Source: CAZKRL01 sp964555295 (GTDB lineage Bacteria > Bacteroidota > Bacteroidia > Flavobacteriales_D > Sanyastnellaceae). Taken from it: 12,313 nt of DNA. Where the stretch lies: NCBI GenBank assembly GCA_964555295.1, contig CAZKRL010000055.1, positions 1-12,313 on the forward strand. The letters run 5' to 3'. Every line of letters starts with the position of its first letter. Position 1 is the first letter of the stretch. A program made the position numbers and the translations under genes. Shown here piece after piece: positions 1 through 5,409 of the stretch. The notes beneath the pieces are model-generated. The model searched no databases. It had not been told where the DNA came from and saw only the letters and a program-made list of their open reading frames with translations.

Positions 1-586
1 TGTGGTCGATGTAATTATCCATGAGGATGATAGAGGTCTCCGCACGCTCAATCAAATCGTTGAAGAACACATAAGCATCAAAGATTTGGTTGTTGAAGAA
101 GATGCCGTGTTGAGGTATTTGATGTTTTTCGAGTCGCTTGAAGAGTTGTTCAAAGTTCTGTTCATGCCGAGAAAGTGTGTTTTCTATGAATCGAAATCGG
201 GAGTCGCAGAATTGTAATGTGAGGGCTTGTTCACGCAGCGCTACAAAAACGTTTATTATACGAATACTGACTTCGATAGCAATAGGACTTCTAAGGACTG
301 TGGAAAGCATGGCTATTCCCTGCTCTGTAAATACATAGCTTCTTTTCCTCAGTCCCATTTTATCATTTTTGGAAGTCACAATTTGTGATTTCCATTTTGC
401 AAATTCTGAAGCGTCTAACTGGAACATAAACTCAATGGGAAATCTTTTCGAATTGCGTTTCACGGCTTGATTCATAGCTCTCGCCTCCACATCAAAAAGA
501 TTGGCAAGATCTCGATCAAACATGACTTGTTTTCCCCGAATCATGAAGATTCGATTTTCGATAGCAAGCGCAAGAGAGTTTTCCAT
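1..586 (-). CDS. ORF6N-domain protein, 3' end beyond the window
   Basis: The reading frame opens at an ATG (586-584) and stays open for 195 codons to the left edge, so the C-terminus is missing. Residues 9-96 match the ORF6N domain, a KilA-N-like DNA-binding module of phage and bacterial proteins. Visible hallmarks are IRGKQVMFDRDLANLFDVE (16-34), NQAVKRNSKRFP (39-50), FMFQL (53-57) and the FTEQGIAML core (86-94). A helical linker follows. From about residue 162 comes a second conserved segment, FFNNQIFDAY...RAETSIILMDNYIDH, which in my recollection begins a separate C-terminal domain in many Bacteroidota ORF6N proteins. Family knowledge suggests DNA binding and a phage-derived or accessory origin, but the cellular role is unknown. 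An ATG 29 nt upstream of the chosen start is out of frame. There is no partner gene within the window. Confidence 0.85.
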   Translation of the reverse strand, partial: MENSLALAIENRIFMIRGKQVMFDRDLANLFDVEARAMNQAVKRNSKRFPIEFMFQLDASEFAKWKSQIVTSKNDKMGLRKRSYVFTEQGIAMLSTVLRSPIAIEVSIRIINVFVALREQALTLQFCDSRFRFIENTLSRHEQNFEQLFKRLEKHQIPQHGIFFNNQIFDAYVFFNDLIERAETSIILMDNYIDH

Positions 587-699
587 GCAGCGAAAGTCAA
601 TTCTATAAGCGACATAAAAAACCTATAAATTATTCTTGTTATGCCTTGGAAGTATCATCGGATGGCGGTGATATTGAATCTAATAGATGAATTGATGAG

Positions 700-813
700 G
701 AAGGGGAGTAGTGGAGCAGTATTGTAGTAATGCAGAAGTGCGTCAGTCAGATTTCTAAGACCGGCTCTTCTATTATCCTACCATCCTTTATCGCTGCTTC
801 GCTGAGGAGTGCA
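700..813 (+). repeat. Interspersed repeat, copy 1 (full length)
   Basis: This 114-base unit aligns nearly end to end with copy 3 at 1610-1724. It begins GAAGGGGAGTAGTGGAGCAG, runs through TGCAGAAGTGC, then the inverted-repeat core at 742-765, and ends in CCATCC...GAGGAGTGCA. The offset of the core from the start of the unit is the same, 42 bases, in both copies. No open reading frame is preserved across copies, so this is a nucleic-acid-level repeat. Confidence 0.7.
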
Positions 814-820
814 GAATGAC

Positions 821-844
821 GTCGGTGAGATTGCAATGACCGGC
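821..844 (+). repeat. Repeat inverted-repeat core, copy 2
   Basis: A second core starts 79 bases after that of copy 1. Its arms are GTCGGT (821-826) and ACCGGC (839-844) around a 12-nt loop. It is preceded by TGCAGAATGAC, like the other copies. To the right the match to the repeat is lost after about position 850, so this copy is partial. Confidence 0.6.
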
Positions 845-891
845 CTTGTTCCTACATACCCACATACCCAACTGCTGATTGCCATGTTTTC

Positions 892-911
892 GGAAAAGGA
901 ACTGCCGTGAG
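892..911 (+). repeat. Short dispersed 20-bp motif (three copies)
   Basis: GGAAAAGGAACTGCCGTGAG here is matched at 17 of 20 positions by 2127-2146 and at 16 of 20 by 1992-2011. All copies are in the same orientation and all lie in the non-coding stretches on either side of the DUF4160-DUF2442 pair. Confidence 0.5.
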
Positions 912-920
912 TATTTGAAG

Positions 921-964
921 ATCCATTCTATTAGCATACCATCCTTTATCGCTGTTTCGCTCGG
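921..964 (+). repeat. Interspersed repeat, partial copy (3' half)
   Basis: CCATTCTATTAGCATACCAT and the following bases correspond to the second half of the repeat. The 25 bases at 937-961 match 779-803 in copy 1 with a single mismatch. The inverted-repeat core and the 5' half are absent. Confidence 0.6.
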
Positions 965-994
965 TTGTGATCTAAAGAATCAGACATAGAACAG

Positions 995-1002
995 TATATT
1001 TG
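995..1002 (+). promoter_or_regulatory. Likely -7 box, DUF4160 gene
   Basis: TATATTTG is an exact match to the Bacteroidota -7 consensus TAnnTTTG. It ends 22 nt before the ATG at 1025. I see no clean TTTG at the usual -33 position. Confidence 0.45.
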
Positions 1003-1024
1003 AAGTAGTGATAATACAGTTAAT

Positions 1025-1285
1025 ATGCCTGAAATAAGTCGGTTCTTTGGTATCATCATTCGCATGTACTTTGGCGATCACAATCCGCCGCATTTTCACG
1101 CGATATATCAAGATGAAACTGCTGAATATGATATTCAGACACTGGAGGTTATTCGAGGTAAGTTATCTTCGCGGGCACATGCGCTCGTGCTGGAATGGGC
1201 TTCAGCGCATCGTTCTGAGTTGATGGAAGATTGGATCTTGGCCTCTGAAATGAAAGAGATTAAACCTATTGAACCGCTTAGGTAG
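1025..1285 (+). CDS. DUF4160 family protein
   Basis: This 86-residue protein matches the DUF4160 family. The signature is near the N-terminus: PEISRFFGIIIRMYFGDHNPPHFHAIY, residues 2-28, with the typical DHNPPHFH stretch at 18-25, followed by a small alpha/beta body. Length is normal for the family. It ends 5 nt before the DUF2442 gene, so the two are almost certainly co-transcribed and probably translationally linked. DUF4160 and DUF2442 genes are often neighbours in bacterial genomes, and the arrangement resembles a type II toxin-antitoxin module. I know of no established activity for either product, and the toxin-antitoxin reading is inference. The histidine-rich DHNPPHFH motif could be a metal or active site. 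The pair is bracketed by copies of one interspersed repeat. Confidence 0.88.
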   Translation: MPEISRFFGIIIRMYFGDHNPPHFHAIYQDETAEYDIQTLEVIRGKLSSRAHALVLEWASAHRSELMEDWILASEMKEIKPIEPLR

Positions 1286-1290
1286 AATGT

Positions 1291-1542
1291 ATGAATAAGA
1301 TTTTTGAGATTCGCTACGAAGGGGGATACCGTTTATGGTTGCGGTTCCAGGATGGTTATAGTGCAACGTTTGATTTCACAACCCTCATCGGAAAGGGTGT
1401 GAGCGCACCATTGTTGGATGTCGAGTACTTTAAACAAGCTCGCATCGACAACCATGGTGGCATCGAATGGCCCAATGGATTCGATTGTTGTCCAAATTTC
1501 TTGCGTGATTCTATATGTCACACAGTGAAAGCTGCGAGTTGA
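1291..1542 (+). CDS. DUF2442 family protein
   Basis: This 83-residue protein matches the DUF2442 family: an N-terminal strand pair (YEGGYRLWLRFQDGYSATFDF, within residues 9-29), a central LL-DVEYFKQARIDNHGGIEWPNGFDCCPNFL segment (41-71) and a short C-terminal tail. The I-EWPNG-D motif, residues 58-64, is the family hallmark. The start ATG lies 5 nt after the DUF4160 stop. In two-gene modules of this kind the DUF2442 member is the candidate regulator or antitoxin, but that is inference from context only. The gene appears intact. No intrinsic terminator follows; the next 600 bases are repeat-rich and non-coding. Confidence 0.87.
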   Translation: MNKIFEIRYEGGYRLWLRFQDGYSATFDFTTLIGKGVSAPLLDVEYFKQARIDNHGGIEWPNGFDCCPNFLRDSICHTVKAAS

Positions 1543-1609
1543 AGTTTTCAGAAGTCTTTCTTTGACTGTGTCTTCACAAACTTATTATTTATCCAGTTCA
1601 CCTCTTTGA

Positions 1610-1724
1610 GAAGGGTAGTAGTAGAGCAGAATTGCAGTATTGCAGAAGTACGCCGGTGAGATTACAATGACCGGCCCATTCTATAATCCCACCATCCTTC
1701 ACCCCTGTTTCATTCAGGAATGCA
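1610..1724 (+). repeat. Interspersed repeat, copy 3 (full length)
   Basis: This is the best-preserved 115-base unit. It starts GAAGGGTAGTAGTAGAGCAG and contains the perfect inverted-repeat core at 1652-1675, with arms GCCGGT and ACCGGC around a 12-nt loop. Its last 59 bases (1666-1724) recur at 1926-1984 with about four mismatches. It is in the same orientation as copy 1, 910 bases away, with the DUF4160-DUF2442 pair between them. Confidence 0.75.
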
Positions 1725-1984
1725 TTGGTGCAGCAGTGCAGTATAGCAGAAGGGCGCAACCTCTTTGCGCTATGTTGCTTGAATCCATTGCTGTTTCATG
1801 ATTTCACGCAAAGTTATTTCAAAATCCAAACTAAAGGGTTTCGCAAAGGAAAATGCAGAGTCTTTGTGCGATCAATCTACATGTATCCAGAGTTTACATC
1901 AACCTCTTTGCGCCGCTGAAATTAAAATGACCGGCCCATTCTATAATACTGCCATCCTTCACCCCTGTTTCACTCAGGAATGCA
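1725..1984 (+). repeat. Interspersed repeat, copy 4, split by an insertion
   Basis: The left part, about 1725-1757, matches the 5' half of copy 3, and the right part, 1914-1984, matches its 3' half. Joining 1757 to 1914 gives an ungapped alignment across the junction: GTATAGCAGAAGGGCGC then CGCTGAAATT, against GTATTGCAGAAGTACGC then CGGTGAGATT in copy 3. The right half of the inverted-repeat core is intact (ACCGGC, 1930-1935). Confidence 0.6.
1758..1913. mobile_element. Putative small inserted element inside repeat copy 4
   Basis: These 156 bases interrupt repeat copy 4. CAACCTCTTTGCGC occurs at both boundaries (1757-1770 and 1900-1913), and GCGC flanks the segment on each side (1754-1757 and 1910-1913), as a short target duplication would. 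CGCAAAG motifs inside (1807-1813, 1842-1848) are inverted relative to the CTTTGCG motifs at the ends. There is no coding capacity. It could instead be locally duplicated sequence. Confidence 0.35.
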
Positions 1985-1991
1985 GTTATTT

Positions 1992-2011
1992 GGAAATGGA
2001 ACGGCAGTTAG
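1992..2011 (+). repeat. 20-bp dispersed motif, second copy
   Basis: GGAAATGGAACGGCAGTTAG matches the motif at 892-911 at 16 of 20 positions. It lies 8 bases after the end of repeat copy 4. Confidence 0.35.
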
Positions 2012-2126
2012 ATATCATACTCCTTTCCCATTTACCCAACCGCCACTTACCCGGCAGCTAGTGTTATTGCACGCCAATCCCACTTACCCAGCAGCCAGTG
2101 ATAAGGTATGTAGTTTTCAGGTATGT

Positions 2127-2146
2127 GGTAAAAGAACTGCAGTGAG
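2127..2146 (+). repeat. 20-bp dispersed motif, third copy
   Basis: GGTAAAAGAACTGCAGTGAG matches the motif at 892-911 at 17 of 20 positions. It lies close to the 3' end of psuG, outside the coding frame. Confidence 0.45.
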
Positions 2147-2170
2147 GTTTTGGACGATTTCCCCACTTGG

Positions 2171-3082
2171 TCAAATGCCCTGTTCTGCGTACAAAATGGC
2201 AATTTGCCCGGCTAGTCGGGCATTTGAAATGGCAAGAGCGCGATTGGCTATCTGACTTCTACCAGCAGTAATTTCGTTGAGGCGAGCCAATAGAAAGGGT
2301 GTGGTGTCTTTACCTGAAATGCCCTGTTCAATGGCGGTTTTTAGGGCTAGTTGAATTTGCGGCTCAATCGTTTCAAATGGAATTTCCTCATCTTGCGATA
2401 AGGGTTGCACAATCAACTCTCCACCTGCATGCATCAGTGAGTCTTGTGCTTTCATCAATTCTACAAGCTCCTCTATGGTATCGCATCGCATGGGTACTTT
2501 ATAGCCCGAACGTGATGAATAGAAAGCAGGAAACTCGGAGGTGCGGTAGCCAATAACCGGAACACCATGTGTTTCCAGACGCTCGAGTGTATGTCCAAGA
2601 TCAAGAATGGCTTTTGCCCCTGCGCTTATCACCGCAACCCTTGTACGAGCGAGTTCAAGGATATCCGCCGATTCATCAAATGTGTTGGATGCGTCGCGGT
2701 GCACACCACCAATACCGCCGGTCGCAAATACCCGTATTCCCGCAGTATGGGCAATCATCATGGTTGATGATACCGTGGTGGCCGCGGTGATTTTCTTCGA
2801 CAGTGCATACGCCATGTCGCGCCTGCTGGTTTTGAGTATGTGATGTTCTTGAGCAAAGTCCGTTAGCATCCTATCCTCCATGCCAACAATGGCTTCACCG
2901 TTGGTAATTGCAATGATCGCAGGTGTAGCACCGGAGGCCCGTATTGCGTCGCTCATCTCACGGGCTACCTCAAGATTTTTTGGATAGGGCATACCATGTG
3001 CTATGATTGTGCTCTCCAAAGCAACCACGGCACCTTTGTTGGCTATTGCGCTTTCTACCTCTCGACTTAGTCGCACTTTCAT
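2171..3082 (-). CDS. psuG: Pseudouridine-5'-phosphate glycosidase
   Basis: This 303-residue protein is a full-length PsuG (YeiN/IndA family). The enzyme reversibly splits pseudouridine 5'-phosphate into uracil and ribose 5-phosphate, cleaving the C-C glycosidic bond in cytosolic pseudouridine catabolism. Family landmarks are ALESTIIAHGMPYPKN (21-36, with the conserved Glu23), the PAIIAITNGEAIVGM stretch (54-68), KTSRRD (84-89), ATGGIGGVHRD (120-130) and SAGAKAILD (153-161). Lys157 corresponds to the catalytic lysine, Lys166 of the E. coli enzyme. The ATG overlaps the stop of the upstream HEAT-like gene by 4 bases (ATGA), so the two are translationally coupled. The partner kinase psuK, which would make the substrate from free pseudouridine, is not in this window. 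Nothing looks broken. Confidence 0.96.
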   Translation of the reverse strand: MKVRLSREVESAIANKGAVVALESTIIAHGMPYPKNLEVAREMSDAIRASGATPAIIAITNGEAIVGMEDRMLTDFAQEHHILKTSRRDMAYALSKKITAATTVSSTMMIAHTAGIRVFATGGIGGVHRDASNTFDESADILELARTRVAVISAGAKAILDLGHTLERLETHGVPVIGYRTSEFPAFYSSRSGYKVPMRCDTIEELVELMKAQDSLMHAGGELIVQPLSQDEEIPFETIEPQIQLALKTAIEQGISGKDTTPFLLARLNEITAGRSQIANRALAISNARLAGQIAILYAEQGI

Positions 3083-3618
3083 TCCGCTTCGGATTGAGCG
3101 CGCAATTGCGAAATGGCGCGGTGCATATCGATGATCATCGGATTTTTTTTCTGTGAATCATTAAGCTTGCGGGTAATGATTTCGTAGGCCTCAAGAATTT
3201 GCTCTTCGCTGATGTCCGCGGTATTTTCTTCGATGAGTGTGATGGTTTCCATCTGCAATCTGAAATCTCCATTGAGTGCCGTATGGATGATTTCTATGAA
3301 GGCATTTCCGGTGGCAACAGGCGCCGACCACATGGCGCCGACGATATCGGCTTGAACAGTTTCGTAACTGGGGTTTCGAAAGGCCTGCATGAGGAAGTCT
3401 ATTGCATCCGTCGCCCTGACAGCATTTAATAAAGCACGCACCTCTGCATGAAATTCTCGCATCGCTGGATCCTTCAACAAAGCGAGCAAGGGTAGTATGA
3501 TAGCAGCATTCTGGGCGTTTTCGCATTCCTCCAATCCTTTCCTCACCTGTTCGGTGTTGGTAGACAAAAGCAAGATGGAGATTCTCTCTGCCTCAGTATT
3601 CGTTTCTTTTTTCGACAT
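3079..3618 (-). CDS. Small HEAT-like repeat protein
   Basis: This 179-residue acidic, all-helical protein has no signal peptide or membrane segment. Its middle has the rhythm of HEAT-like repeats: ...AAIILPLLALLKDPAMREFHAEVRALLNAVRA (38-69), then TDAIDFLMQAFRNPSYETVQADIVGAMWSA (70-99), then a third unit with FIEIIHTALNGDFRLQMETITLIEENTADI. Such repeats normally form a protein-binding scaffold, and no catalytic residues can be proposed. It is the first gene of a coupled pair with psuG (4-base overlap), so the two products should be made together. A role as a PsuG partner is only a guess. A TAATTTTG box ends 4 nt upstream of the ATG, suggesting a leaderless or nearly leaderless transcript. Proteins annotated only as HEAT-repeat domain proteins of this size are common in Bacteroidota. 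Confidence 0.82.
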   Translation of the reverse strand: MSKKETNTEAERISILLLSTNTEQVRKGLEECENAQNAAIILPLLALLKDPAMREFHAEVRALLNAVRATDAIDFLMQAFRNPSYETVQADIVGAMWSAPVATGNAFIEIIHTALNGDFRLQMETITLIEENTADISEEQILEAYEIITRKLNDSQKKNPMIIDMHRAISQLRAQSEAE

Positions 3619-3622
3619 GGGT

Positions 3623-3630
3623 CAAAATTA
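3623..3630 (-). promoter_or_regulatory. Likely -7 box, HEAT-psuG operon
   Basis: Read on the minus strand this is TAATTTTG, an exact TAnnTTTG match, separated from the ATG at 3618 only by ACCC. Transcription would start at or within a few bases of the start codon. Confidence 0.5.
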
Positions 3631-3653
3631 GCTGAGCGCATTTCTTTTTATCG

Positions 3654-3661
3654 TATCCTTG
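3654..3661 (+). promoter_or_regulatory. Possible -7 box, small secreted protein gene
   Basis: TATCCTTG matches TAnnTTTG at 7 of 8 positions and ends 15 nt before the ATG at 3677. It is divergent from the HEAT-psuG promoter. Confidence 0.3.
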
Positions 3662-3676
3662 CTGAAATCAAAGACA

Positions 3677-4018
3677 ATGAAAAATCTTGTTACACTTTTT
3701 TTTGCGGTTATCCTTTCACTGGGATCATATTCTCAAATTACTGCCTCCGAGGCACATATCGAGATCACCGGCAACACCACTCGTGAAGAGTTGGGAGTGA
3801 TGGCTCAAACCTGTCATGAGAATGGTTTCGATTTCAGGTATCAGCCGCAATTCGATGCGCAGCGCAGACTTACGGGAATAAAGTACACTCTCACAACTGC
3901 CGACAAGAATGTGAAGGGCGAAGGTGAACATATGAAGTTACAATCCGAAGGCGCTTCGCTCACGCTGCATCTCAGCAAAGCCAAGGGCACTTTCAAGGAA
4001 GACGCCAAGGGGAAATAG
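3677..4018 (+). CDS. Small secreted protein of unknown function
   Basis: I chose the ATG at 3677, giving 113 residues, because it starts directly with a signal peptide: MKN, then a hydrophobic stretch (LVTLFFAVILSLG), then SYSQ, with cleavage likely near residue 20. An in-frame TTG at 3659 would add six residues ahead of the signal and falls inside the presumed promoter. The mature part has the pattern IEITGNTTREELGVMAQTCHENGFDFRY...LTGIKYTL. This resembles a short segment (I-x-I-x-x-x-T-T-x-E-E-L ... G ... G-x-I) found in various exported Bacteroidota proteins, including ones near or fused to M56 peptidases. Function is unknown. The rest is polar and lysine-rich. It stands alone, divergent from HEAT-psuG and convergent with the oxoamine synthase gene, with 40 bases between the stops. 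Confidence 0.75.
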   Translation: MKNLVTLFFAVILSLGSYSQITASEAHIEITGNTTREELGVMAQTCHENGFDFRYQPQFDAQRRLTGIKYTLTTADKNVKGEGEHMKLQSEGASLTLHLSKAKGTFKEDAKGK

Positions 4019-4058
4019 GGGCTGATAATGTTCGCTGTTTTGCTAAACACCCCTCACA

Positions 4059-5303
4059 TTAGGCCCACGAAGCTATCCTCTCAGCCTTGAATTCTCCGGC
4101 TTCCAGTTTGGCTCTCACTTTGGTAAACGACTCGATGGTATATCGAACATCTTCTTCACTGTGCACCACCGTAGGGATTAGACGCAACATAATGACGTCC
4201 TTAGGTACCACAGGATACACTACAATGGAGCAGAAGATGTTGTGAACCTCACGCAGTTCAAGGGTAACATTGGTGGCTTCACCCAGCGATCCTTTCAGGA
4301 AGACGGGTGTAACCACTGAGTTGGTATGACCGATATCGAAGCCGGCATCTTTTAATCCCTTTTGCAGCAGCATCGCAATATGCCAAAGGCGTTCCTGCAA
4401 CTCTGGTCGAGAGCGCAACATATCCAAACGTTTCAATGCACCGATGACGATGGGCATCGGCAATGACTTGGCAAAAGTCTGTGACCGCATATTGTAGCGC
4501 AGATAGTCAATGATATGCTCATCGCTGGCCACGAAGGCACCTACTGTAGCCATGGCCTTGGCGAAGGTGCCGAAGTAAACGTCAATATCTTTTTGCACTC
4601 CCTGAAAATCCCCCGCGCCACGTCCGTTAGCACCAATGGAACCAAAGCCATGAGCATCATCAACGAATAGTCGGAAGCCATAGGTTTTTTTGAACGATAC
4701 AATTTCTTTGAGTTTGCCCTGATCACCGGCCATTCCGAAGACCCCTTCGGTGAGCACGAGAATTCCACCGCCGGTTTTATCGGTGAGGGCCTTGGCGTTT
4801 TTAAGCTGTTTTTCGAAGCTCTCCATGTCGTTGTGTTGGAACACGAATCGTCGGCCATGATGCAGCCGCACGCCATCGACCATACACGCATGACATTCGC
4901 TGTCATAAACAATTACATCGTGTCGGCTTACCAATGCTTCAATAGCGCTCATGCATCCTTGGTAGCCGTAATTGAGCAAGAAGGCATCTTCTTTCTGCAT
5001 GAAGTCGGCAAGTTCGGATTCGAGCTGTTCGTGGTATTTGGTTTGGCCGCTCATCATGCGTGCGCCCATCGGATAGGCCATTCCCCATTGCTCAGAGGCC
5101 TTGGTATCGGCCTCCCTGACTTCAGGATGATTGGCCAGTCCGATGTAATTGTTGAGACTCCATACGAGTACGTTTTTGCCGCGAAAGGTCATGTGCGCGC
5201 CAAGTTCTCCCTCCAGTTTTGGAAAGGTGAAATATCCATGTGATTCTTTCGAGTGTTGGCCTAATGGCCCGCGATTTTTCGCAATTCTTTCAAATATGTC
5301 CAA
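4059..5303 (-). CDS. PLP-dependent alpha-oxoamine synthase family enzyme
   Basis: This 414-residue fold-type I PLP enzyme belongs to the AONS/KBL/SPT group, which condenses an acyl-CoA (or acyl carrier) with an amino acid. Visible landmarks are NNYIGLANHPEV (51-62), YPMGARMMSG (77-86), NYGYQG (111-116), the ECHA stacking histidine (His138), DDAHGFGSIGANGRG (215-229) with the PLP-ring Asp215, and the Schiff-base lysine Lys249 in GTFAKA. LRLIPTVVHSEED (373-385) holds the carboxylate-binding arginine, Arg374. The N-terminus MDIFERIAKNRGPLGQ is the usual start of this Bacteroidota subgroup, so the TTG at 5303 is the likely start; no in-frame ATG lies nearby upstream. Which reaction it performs (KAPA, aminoketobutyrate or 3-ketosphinganine type) cannot be fixed from sequence alone, and no biotin or sphingolipid genes are adjacent. 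A weak box (TTATTTTG, 5328-5321) lies 17 nt upstream. Confidence 0.92.
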   Translation of the reverse strand: MDIFERIAKNRGPLGQHSKESHGYFTFPKLEGELGAHMTFRGKNVLVWSLNNYIGLANHPEVREADTKASEQWGMAYPMGARMMSGQTKYHEQLESELADFMQKEDAFLLNYGYQGCMSAIEALVSRHDVIVYDSECHACMVDGVRLHHGRRFVFQHNDMESFEKQLKNAKALTDKTGGGILVLTEGVFGMAGDQGKLKEIVSFKKTYGFRLFVDDAHGFGSIGANGRGAGDFQGVQKDIDVYFGTFAKAMATVGAFVASDEHIIDYLRYNMRSQTFAKSLPMPIVIGALKRLDMLRSRPELQERLWHIAMLLQKGLKDAGFDIGHTNSVVTPVFLKGSLGEATNVTLELREVHNIFCSIVVYPVVPKDVIMLRLIPTVVHSEEDVRYTIESFTKVRAKLEAGEFKAERIASWA

Positions 5304-5395
5304 GGTTCTAAATTTTACGGCAAAATAACGAGGTGATTATTGTTTTGAAAGCATCGTCAATGAAATTTTGAACAGTCTTTTTCATACAGACCATG

Positions 5396-5403
5396 TATTT
5401 TTG
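5396..5403 (+). promoter_or_regulatory. Likely -7 box, bamD-rpoZ operon
   Basis: TATTTTTG is an exact TAnnTTTG match that ends 6 nt before the preferred GTG start of bamD at 5410. A TTTG at 5367-5370 lies 25 nt upstream, somewhat far for the -33 element. The box falls inside the longer TTG-started reading frame, which argues against that start. Confidence 0.5.
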
Positions 5404-5409
5404 CGAGCC

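Larger units (their letters stand above)
587..1024. other. Non-coding stretch with degenerate repeats
   Basis: No credible gene lies between the ORF6N gene and the DUF4160 gene. Positions 587-699 show nothing recognisable beyond the presumed promoter region of the ORF6N gene. From 700 the stretch is built largely from degenerate copies of the interspersed repeat listed separately. The last 30 bases hold the presumed promoter of the DUF4160 gene. Confidence 0.7.
1543..2170. other. Non-coding, repeat-rich stretch
   Basis: No credible gene lies between DUF2442 and psuG. Short open frames exist on the plus strand, but they run through the repeats, overlap one another and resemble no family. The stretch contains one full copy of the 115-bp repeat, one copy split by an apparent insertion, and two copies of the 20-bp motif. 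Positions 2147-2170 lie just downstream of psuG, and no terminator is visible there. Confidence 0.7.

Noticed and set aside
2..338. Two short plus-strand open frames (71 and 66 codons)
   Set aside because: They lie antisense to the ORF6N gene, whose minus-strand frame has clear domain motifs. They resemble nothing.
700..1984. Chromosomal integron: repeats as attC sites around a cassette
   Set aside because: Repeat length would fit, but I see no GTTRRRY core sites or long imperfect palindrome spanning the unit, some copies follow one another without a gene between, and no integron integrase is in the window.
700..1984. CRISPR array
   Set aside because: The repeats are long, degenerate and irregularly spaced, with no uniform spacers and no cas genes.
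1725..2255. Three overlapping plus-strand open frames of 64-91 codons
   Set aside because: They run through repeats and into the 3' end of psuG on the other strand, are not preserved between repeat copies and match no family.
4019..4058. Terminator hairpin between the convergent secreted-protein and oxoamine synthase genes
   Set aside because: Only a 5-bp AGGGG/CCCCT stem with a loop near 29 nt and no T run is visible, which is too weak to call.
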